From Anaerolineaceae bacterium (lineage in GTDB: Bacteria > Chloroflexota > Anaerolineae > JAAYZQ01): a DNA stretch of 19,806 nucleotides. The notes beneath the pieces are model-generated. The model made no database searches and had not been told where the DNA came from. It saw only the letters and a program-made list of their open reading frames with translations. A program made the translations under genes and the position numbers. Below are positions 14,648 to 19,806 of this stretch, one piece after another; positions within the stretch are counted from its first letter, which is position 1, and the number at the start of each line of letters is the position of its first letter. The stretch spans positions 1 to 19,806 of the forward strand of contig JAAYZQ010000187.1 in assembly GCA_012514775.1 (NCBI GenBank), written 5' to 3'.

Positions 14648-15285
14648 CGGGCAGCCCGCCTGGTGAGCAGGATGGCTGCCCCGGCGGCCATGAGGAGCAG
14701 CCCCAGGCCGATCCAGAGGCACGGCGACAACAAGACCGCGGCCAGGTCCCGAGTTTCTCCCTGGGTGACCTCCAGCGCATCGCCCTCCGTCTCATCGGCC
14801 ACGGAGGGCGTCGTGGGCAGCGGCTCGGGCGTGGCGCTCGGCGGTGGCGGAGTGGCGGTGTGGCCGGCAGAGGGAGACGGCGCCACGGTGGGCTCGTCCG
14901 TGGCACTCGCCGCAGCCGGAGACCTGGACGCCGTGGGCGAGGCGCTCGGCGCCTCGGTGGGCGTAACCGCGGCGGAGGCGGGCGCCGGAGAGGAGCTGGC
15001 CGGCGAAGGGCTGCTCTCGGGCACCGGCGTGCCGGTCGGCCCGGCAGCGGTCGGCTGTGGGGAGGTCGGCGCCGGCGGCTCGTCAGTAGGCTCTGGCGGC
15101 CTGGGCGTGCGAGTGGGCGCCTCGGGCGGCGGGGTAACCGGCTGGCCCGTGGGCGTCCGGGTGGGGATCGTCTGGCCGGCGTAAGCCGGGCTGGCATCGC
15201 CGCCCACCCAGGCCAGCAGCCGGAGGGCAAGGACGGCCGCCAGGGCCAGGGCCAGGATCCGGCGGTCTCGTTTGCTCTCGTTCAA
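14644..15285 (-). CDS. Pro/Thr/Ser-rich membrane-anchored stalk protein
   Basis: This is a 213-residue protein with a signal peptide (basic start, hydrophobic core, probable cleavage after AYA at residues 34-36), about 130 residues of low-complexity Pro/Thr/Ser/Ala sequence, and a C-terminal membrane span followed by Arg-Arg. The layout is that of a surface stalk or mucin-like spacer. No LPxTG sortase motif is present before the C-terminal span, so it is probably held by the span itself. The start is TTG 15285, supported by AGGAGGA five bases upstream (15291-15297 on this strand); no ATG or GTG fits as well. The next gene begins inside its stop codon. Function is unknown; the Thr/Ser content suggests possible O-glycosylation. 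Confidence 0.65.
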   Translation of the reverse strand: MNESKRDRRILALALAAVLALRLLAWVGGDASPAYAGQTIPTRTPTGQPVTPPPEAPTRTPRPPEPTDEPPAPTSPQPTAAGPTGTPVPESSPSPASSSPAPASAAVTPTEAPSASPTASRSPAAASATDEPTVAPSPSAGHTATPPPPSATPEPLPTTPSVADETEGDALEVTQGETRDLAAVLLSPCLWIGLGLLLMAAGAAILLTRRAAR

Positions 15286-15314
15286 GGTACTCCTCCTCTC
15301 ACCGCCCGGCGCAC

Positions 15315-17669
15315 TCAAGGCTGCCCCTCCGTCTCGGTCCCTGCCTGTGGCAGGCGGTACACGATCGCAAACTCGCGATCCTCGCGCAGGTCGGTCTCGA
15401 CCACCAGCGTGCCCTGCACCAGCTCGGCGCCGTCGGGCAGCCGGATCTCCAGGCGCAGGGGGACGGCCTCGGTTCCCGGCTGCTTGGCAGCCCGCAGGCG
15501 GTACTCCAGGAGCCCGTCGGGCCGGGACAGGATGGCCTCCGCAGGCAGCTCGTACCGCCAGGCGACCGTGTGTTCCTGGCCGGGCGCCAGCGAGAAAAAG
15601 GCAGTCCAGGTTGCCCAATTGCCTGCCTCCAGGGCGGGCTGCAGCGACGGCGACGCACCGCTCCGGGCGGCGAGGCTGCCTGCCGGCCCGGCCGGCAGTT
15701 CCTGTCCCTGCACCAGCCGGCTGCCTCCCGGGACGTACAGGCGAGCGTAATCCCAATAGCAGCGCTCCAGCATGTCCTCGTATGCGTCGCCGTAGCGGGC
15801 TTCTTGCACGCAGTCGCCCACCGGCTTCTTGCCCTGATGGCGGTAGGTGACGGCCAGGTGCGCGCGGGCCGGCCCGGCGGCCGCCAGGTCGACCTGGTAG
15901 TGGAGCGCGCGGTCGATCCGGGCGTCCACCTTGTTAAAGCCGGCGTTGCTGTCCACCAGCATCAGGAAATCGCCTGCGAGGCCGGGAGCCGGCAAGCCGC
16001 CGTCCCAGTTGCGGGCCCGGAGCAAGGCGGCGGCCTCGGATTCGGGCAGGTAGACGAGCAGGTGTTTCTCGTCCAGGGCGCGCTTGACGGCAGCCACCAG
16101 GGCAGCCGGGTCGACCCCCCGGGGCTCGCGCATCCGGCCGATGAGGGCAGCAGCCACGTCGCCCATAAAGTCCTTGCGGTGCAGCCACCAGTCCTCGCCA
16201 TCGCTGCCTACAGGCTGGCTCCACTGCCCCTGGATGACGCGCATCACGTTGCCGCCGTCCACGGGCTCGTCGACCCCCGCCACGGTCAGGGGACCGGCGG
16301 CATCGACCAGCAGCCTGAGGGCCGATAGGTCCAGGGCGACGACGCCATCGGCCTCTATCCCCTGGTCCCGGGCATAGATCTCCAGTGCCCGCCGGGCCGA
16401 AGTGGAGAAGTCCGGGTCCCAGTTGGCGTCCCGGAAAAAGATCAGGTCTCCCATGAGGACGTGCTGAAAATCGTCCGGGGCCACTTCGTGGGGCACCGCC
16501 AGGTTGTCCACGGCATAACTGTCCCGAAAGTCCAGGCCTCCCTGCCCGCCGGCGGAACCTTCGAGCCGCCCGCCGGCGACGCGCAGCTCGCCAACACCGC
16601 TGATAAAACCGCCCGTGGCCCGCAGTTCCTGGTTGTTCTGGGCGATGACGAGGTAGGTGCGCGGGCCGTCGGCACCCAGGAGGTCGGGCAGGAGCAGGGC
16701 TCCGTCGACGGCGGCCCCGAACAAGGGCAGGATGTCGTCGAGGCGCGCCACGAGTCCCGCCACCCGCGGCGAGAGGGCAGCCGCGTCGATCCTCTCCCGC
16801 GCCTGCTCCACGGCGACCAGGTCCGACCGGGCCTGCTCCAGCGCGGGCCGTGCCTCGACGAGGAGGGGCAGCATCTTTTCGCCGGCCGACAGAAGGGCCG
16901 GGCTGCCATCGGCCCCACCCTCCAGCAGGTCCAGGGCCGGGGACAGGGCCTGGAAGGTGCGATCTCCGGCGGCGGACACGCCCACTGCCAGGTCCAGGAG
17001 GTCGGGCGCGGCCGCCAGGTCGCCCCCGTAGCCCGGCACCCAGACCAGCAACCTGCCGGCTTGCGGCAGGGGACCCAACCGGGCGTCGATGCCCTCCAGA
17101 TCGCGACGCATGCCCCCCAGGTGCTCCCCGGCACCGGCCAGAACCGCCATGTCCAGGGAGGAAAGGTCACCGGCGGCCAAACTCTCCAGGGCGCGCATGT
17201 GCCCCAGCAGCGAGCGCCCGTGCCCATAAAGCTGCACGGCCGTCACGGCCGCCCAGCCGCCCACGAGCAGCAGGCCGGCAGCCAGGAGGAGGCACCCCGC
17301 CCGGCGGCGCGTGGGCTCGGGCCCCGGGGGATCCGCCGGGGCCGCGCTGCCGGATGCCGCCTCGGTGGCCGGCTCCCGGCCAGATCTCGCCATCAAGAGT
17401 CCCTGGCGAGCCAGGACCACTGCCGTGATGAGCGCCAGCGCCCCCCACAGGAGCCGCTCCCACCAGGACCGGCCGGCCAGGAGCAGCCCCAGGCAAAAGA
17501 GCAGCAGGCCGGCCAACAGGGGTACCTGCAAAGCCGGCGCGGCCAGCTCGTCCCCCAGGCGACGGCCCGCCTGCGAGGCGCGAAACGTGGCCATGCTAAA
17601 GGCGGCCAGCATCAGGGCCAGGCCCAGGATCCAGAGCGCGTTGTAGAAAACACCCCACCAATCGATCAT
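15315..17669 (-). CDS. DUF4012-family membrane protein with extra N-terminal membrane domain
   Basis: This is a 784-residue protein. Three membrane spans (about residues 7-29, 47-66, 73-92) and a Pro-rich linker precede a fourth span (about 125-146) and a large extracellular region. The conserved DUF4012 core is recognised by QNNQELRATGGFISGVGEL and FRDANWDPDFSTSARRALEIY. The function of DUF4012 is not established; members are often found near exopolysaccharide genes. ATG 17669 is chosen because AGGTG lies six bases before it. GTG 17678, directly after the preceding stop, would add three residues. The next gene starts 29 bases downstream. The two flanking glycosidase-like genes suggest a shared surface-polysaccharide task, which is inference. 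Confidence 0.8.
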   Translation of the reverse strand: MIDWWGVFYNALWILGLALMLAAFSMATFRASQAGRRLGDELAAPALQVPLLAGLLLFCLGLLLAGRSWWERLLWGALALITAVVLARQGLLMARSGREPATEAASGSAAPADPPGPEPTRRRAGCLLLAAGLLLVGGWAAVTAVQLYGHGRSLLGHMRALESLAAGDLSSLDMAVLAGAGEHLGGMRRDLEGIDARLGPLPQAGRLLVWVPGYGGDLAAAPDLLDLAVGVSAAGDRTFQALSPALDLLEGGADGSPALLSAGEKMLPLLVEARPALEQARSDLVAVEQARERIDAAALSPRVAGLVARLDDILPLFGAAVDGALLLPDLLGADGPRTYLVIAQNNQELRATGGFISGVGELRVAGGRLEGSAGGQGGLDFRDSYAVDNLAVPHEVAPDDFQHVLMGDLIFFRDANWDPDFSTSARRALEIYARDQGIEADGVVALDLSALRLLVDAAGPLTVAGVDEPVDGGNVMRVIQGQWSQPVGSDGEDWWLHRKDFMGDVAAALIGRMREPRGVDPAALVAAVKRALDEKHLLVYLPESEAAALLRARNWDGGLPAPGLAGDFLMLVDSNAGFNKVDARIDRALHYQVDLAAAGPARAHLAVTYRHQGKKPVGDCVQEARYGDAYEDMLERCYWDYARLYVPGGSRLVQGQELPAGPAGSLAARSGASPSLQPALEAGNWATWTAFFSLAPGQEHTVAWRYELPAEAILSRPDGLLEYRLRAAKQPGTEAVPLRLEIRLPDGAELVQGTLVVETDLREDREFAIVYRLPQAGTETEGQP

Positions 17670-17678
17670 GATCGGCAC

Positions 17679-19806
17679 CTAATGAAGCACCAGGGGCAGG
17701 TAGGTCTGGTCCAGCGCCCAGGGACACAACCGCCCGATGCGGTTGGCCCCTGCAGCCGCGTACCAGGCGCAGCCGTCTGCGTCTACGGCGACGTCCGTGG
17801 GCTGGCCCCCCGGGGTGGGCAGCCCGTACTCGACCAGCACGCCCGTAGAAACCTGATAGCGTCCCAGGCGGTTGCCCGCCCGCTCGGTGAACCACACCAC
17901 GTCGCTGCCCTGGAGGGTGATGCCATACGGCTCGCTATCGGGGGTGCTCACGGGTATTTCCCTCCAACCCAGGGCTGTGCCGAAATAATATGCAGCGAGC
18001 TTGTTCGTTGCCCGCTCCGTGATCCAGGGAAAGAGACCATCCCAGGCCACGTCCTGGAGGGCACTGTTGAGAGTAGGGGGCGCCACCTCGCCGATAAAGT
18101 TGTCGTCCAGGCGCATGAAGCCTAGCAGGTTGGCCCCCGGTTGGGCAAACCAGAGATACCAGAGATCGCCCCAAGGGTACGAAATCGCGGCGGCAGACAG
18201 GCCGGAGGGACGGGGGTTGGTGGACTTTAGGAGGTGCTCGGTGATGACACCGCTGGCAGGGTCCAGTCCTCCGATCTTGTTGCCCGCCCGCTCGGTGAAC
18301 CATACGTAGCCCGCGGCCATGGCCACTTCCCACGGCTCGCTATCCTGCGTCGGCACCGGGTACTCGTCGATGGTTCCGCTCGCCAGGTCCAGCCGGCCGA
18401 TCTTGTTGCCCGCCGACTCGGCGAACCACAGCCCGCCCGCGCCGTCCAGGGCCAATCCCCAGGGTTGGCTGCCCGCAGTGGGGATGGTGTACTCGGTCCA
18501 CTCCTCGGCCGCAACGTCGAAACGGCCCAGGCGGTTGCCGTCTCGCTCGGTGACCCACACCGCCCCGCCGCCGGCCTCCAGGGCGAGCTGCCCGGGATAG
18601 CTGCCGGATTGCGGCAAGGGGAACTCGCGGAGGGCGGGCACACCCAACTCCCCAGCTCCCTTCCCTACAAGGGAAGGGGGGGGCGAGTCCCCTTCCGTCG
18701 GCGAGGAGAGGACGAGGTCACGAGCGGGCGCCGCCGCCCCGTTTGCGACGACAGGCAGGTGGGCGACGTGCAAGGGTACGACGAGCCGGCGATGGGGTTG
18801 GTTGTCGCACTCGGCCGGCTCGTTTACCTGGCCGAGGGCATCGATGGTCAGTTGCAGGTCATAGACGCCGGGGGCCAGGTCGGTCAGGCTGAAGGTCAGC
18901 TCTGTAGAACCCGAGGCCGCCAGGCCGGGAACAGTTTTCTCCAGGGTTCCCTGGCGCGGCCCGGCATACTGCAGGCTCACCAGGAAGGCGCCGGTCGGGC
19001 TCGTGCCACTGTTGCCCAGGCGCACGGTCACCGGCAGGGTGACGGTCGCTGTGGGGGACAGCGGCCGGCCCACGGCCGGCACCTCCCAGCGAACCAACGC
19101 CAGCTCGGCATAGTCGAGGGCAGGCAGGCCGGCGGTCAGCGCCTCGTATTGGAGGCCGTGCTCGGTGATGGCCGCCGTCTTGAGGTCAAAGAGGTTGCCG
19201 TTGAAGCCCTTTGGGTCCGTCTCGAAGGGTGGCACGTCCAGGCTGAACCACGCCCAGCGCTGCACGAGGCGGCCTCCGTCCAGGGGATCGCCCAGGACTG
19301 GATCCTCCGTCGCGGCCAGGAAGTCAAAGGTGCCGCTCATGTAAGCGTTCACCCGGGGCGGGTCAAAGCCGTATTCCGCGGGCATGAGCACGCCGAATTC
19401 GGAGACGACGACGGGCAGGCCCGCGTAGCCACGGTCGGCCATCCATTGGCGAAAGGCCCAGATCTGGGCCTTGAAGGCATCCAGGTCGTCGTTGTCGTCG
19501 ATATCCCGGCGCACGCCGACGTTGGTCTCAATGCCGGGCGGGATCTGTGCGCCCCAGCAGTTGTCCGGGTCATACGCACAGCTCACCTCGTTGAGGATGG
19601 CGTTGTGGATGTGCCACAGGTCGGCGGGCAGCTCGTGATCGTAAAGGGCCCGGTAGGCCGCCAGGACGAGATCCAGGTATTGAAGGCGAAGTGGAGTGGG
19701 CTGGACGATGCCGCCGGCTGCCACGCGGGCGCTCTGGTCTCGGCCATTGAGAAACTGGTAGACGTCGTGGTAGATGCGGGCATACTCGGCCGGGGGCAGG
19801 GCGTCC
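17679..19806 (-). CDS. Glycosidase-like protein with CARDB-like and seven-bladed propeller domains (5' end missing)
   Basis: The frame runs open off the right edge, so the N-terminus is outside the window; 708 codons are visible. The first 230 or so residues are the C-terminal half of a GH-A barrel closely matching the gene at 13316-14647 (shared GG..QPTPLRL.YLD, IPPG, GGRLVQRW.WFSL). The putative nucleophile Glu lies in VVVSEFGVL (codon 19398-19400), and the NEP acid/base motif would lie just beyond the edge. A CARDB-like beta sandwich follows (VTVRLGNSGTSPTGAF to ECDN). After a linker there are seven Vgb/NHL-type propeller repeats (VWFTERAGNRLGR and variants). The propeller may bind carbohydrate or protein. 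Virginiamycin lyase activity is not claimed. Confidence 0.75.
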   Translation of the reverse strand, partial: DALPPAEYARIYHDVYQFLNGRDQSARVAAGGIVQPTPLRLQYLDLVLAAYRALYDHELPADLWHIHNAILNEVSCAYDPDNCWGAQIPPGIETNVGVRRDIDDNDDLDAFKAQIWAFRQWMADRGYAGLPVVVSEFGVLMPAEYGFDPPRVNAYMSGTFDFLAATEDPVLGDPLDGGRLVQRWAWFSLDVPPFETDPKGFNGNLFDLKTAAITEHGLQYEALTAGLPALDYAELALVRWEVPAVGRPLSPTATVTLPVTVRLGNSGTSPTGAFLVSLQYAGPRQGTLEKTVPGLAASGSTELTFSLTDLAPGVYDLQLTIDALGQVNEPAECDNQPHRRLVVPLHVAHLPVVANGAAAPARDLVLSSPTEGDSPPPSLVGKGAGELGVPALREFPLPQSGSYPGQLALEAGGGAVWVTERDGNRLGRFDVAAEEWTEYTIPTAGSQPWGLALDGAGGLWFAESAGNKIGRLDLASGTIDEYPVPTQDSEPWEVAMAAGYVWFTERAGNKIGGLDPASGVITEHLLKSTNPRPSGLSAAAISYPWGDLWYLWFAQPGANLLGFMRLDDNFIGEVAPPTLNSALQDVAWDGLFPWITERATNKLAAYYFGTALGWREIPVSTPDSEPYGITLQGSDVVWFTERAGNRLGRYQVSTGVLVEYGLPTPGGQPTDVAVDADGCAWYAAAGANRIGRLCPWALDQTYLPLVLH
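18645..18690. repeat. Palindromic repeat-like element inside the coding linker
   Basis: CCCTTCCCT (18658-18666) and AGGGAAGGG (18670-18678) form a perfect 9-bp hairpin with a 3-base loop, flanked by further C-rich and G-rich arms. In the gene frame it encodes SPPPSLVGKGAGELG between the CARDB-like domain and the propeller. From memory, this peptide is typical of translated dispersed GC-rich palindromic repeats found between genes in many bacteria. No second copy is in the window, so the assignment is tentative. Confidence 0.5.

Noticed and set aside
14644..14760. Sortase (LPxTG) anchor on the stalk protein
   Set aside because: The C-terminal span and Arg-Arg tail fit, but no LPxTG-like motif precedes the span.
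13218..15230. 670-codon open frame on the - strand overlapping the stalk and glycosidase genes
   Set aside because: It is Arg/Pro/Ala-rich with no motif, and the genes in the other frames have signal peptides, ribosome-binding sites and catalytic motifs.
17679..18615. Virginiamycin B lyase activity of the propeller
   Set aside because: The repeats resemble Vgb, but the catalytic His/Glu pair of Vgb is not evident and the domain is fused to a glycosidase-like protein.
1..19806. CRISPR arrays, insertion sequences and rRNA genes
   Set aside because: No regularly spaced repeats, transposase motifs or rRNA-like sequence were seen on either strand.

Overview
The window looks like chromosomal DNA from a GC-rich, rod-forming member of the Chloroflexota, probably Anaerolineae-like. 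That placement is an inference from gene content and order: mreC-mreD-mrdA joined to minCDE and rodA, a large DUF4012 surface protein, and Pro/Thr/Ser-rich secreted glycosidase-like proteins. No rRNA or other phylogenetic marker is present to confirm it.

Region 1 (1-7469, all +) is a tightly packed cell-shape and division operon: the end of mreC, mreD, mrdA (PBP2), a membrane-anchored C39-like peptidase, minC, minD, minE, rodA, and a GNAT acetyltransferase. Stops and starts overlap or nearly touch at most junctions. The SEDS glycosyltransferase RodA and the transpeptidase PBP2 form the elongation synthase pair, and MinCDE places the division site. The C39-like protein is an unassigned member of this set.

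Region 2 (7470-11183, +) handles Glu/Gln tRNA charging. It holds gltX, glnS and tRNA-Gln(CUG), each behind its own extended -10 promoter. glnS has a leader of about 150 nt with strong hairpins. The tRNA precursor has a perfect 9-bp hairpin just upstream of its mature 5' end. A strong bidirectional terminator closes the region.

Region 3 (11184-13212, -) is a visibly less GC-rich two-gene module: an AAA-type ABC ATPase (RloA-like, COG1106 type) and an RloB-like Toprim-type protein. It is driven by a perfect consensus promoter (TTGACA, 17 bp, TATAAT). It is the best candidate for an anti-phage system here, analogous in composition to PARIS (AAA_15 ATPase plus Toprim nuclease), and probably arrived by horizontal transfer.

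Region 4 (13316-19806, -) is a cell-surface operon. In transcription order it holds a glycosidase-like protein with CARDB-like and seven-bladed propeller domains (5' end outside the window), a DUF4012 membrane protein, a Pro/Thr/Ser-rich membrane-anchored stalk, and a second glycosidase-like protein paralogous to the first. It probably acts on or organises extracellular polysaccharide, but its substrate cannot be read from the sequence.
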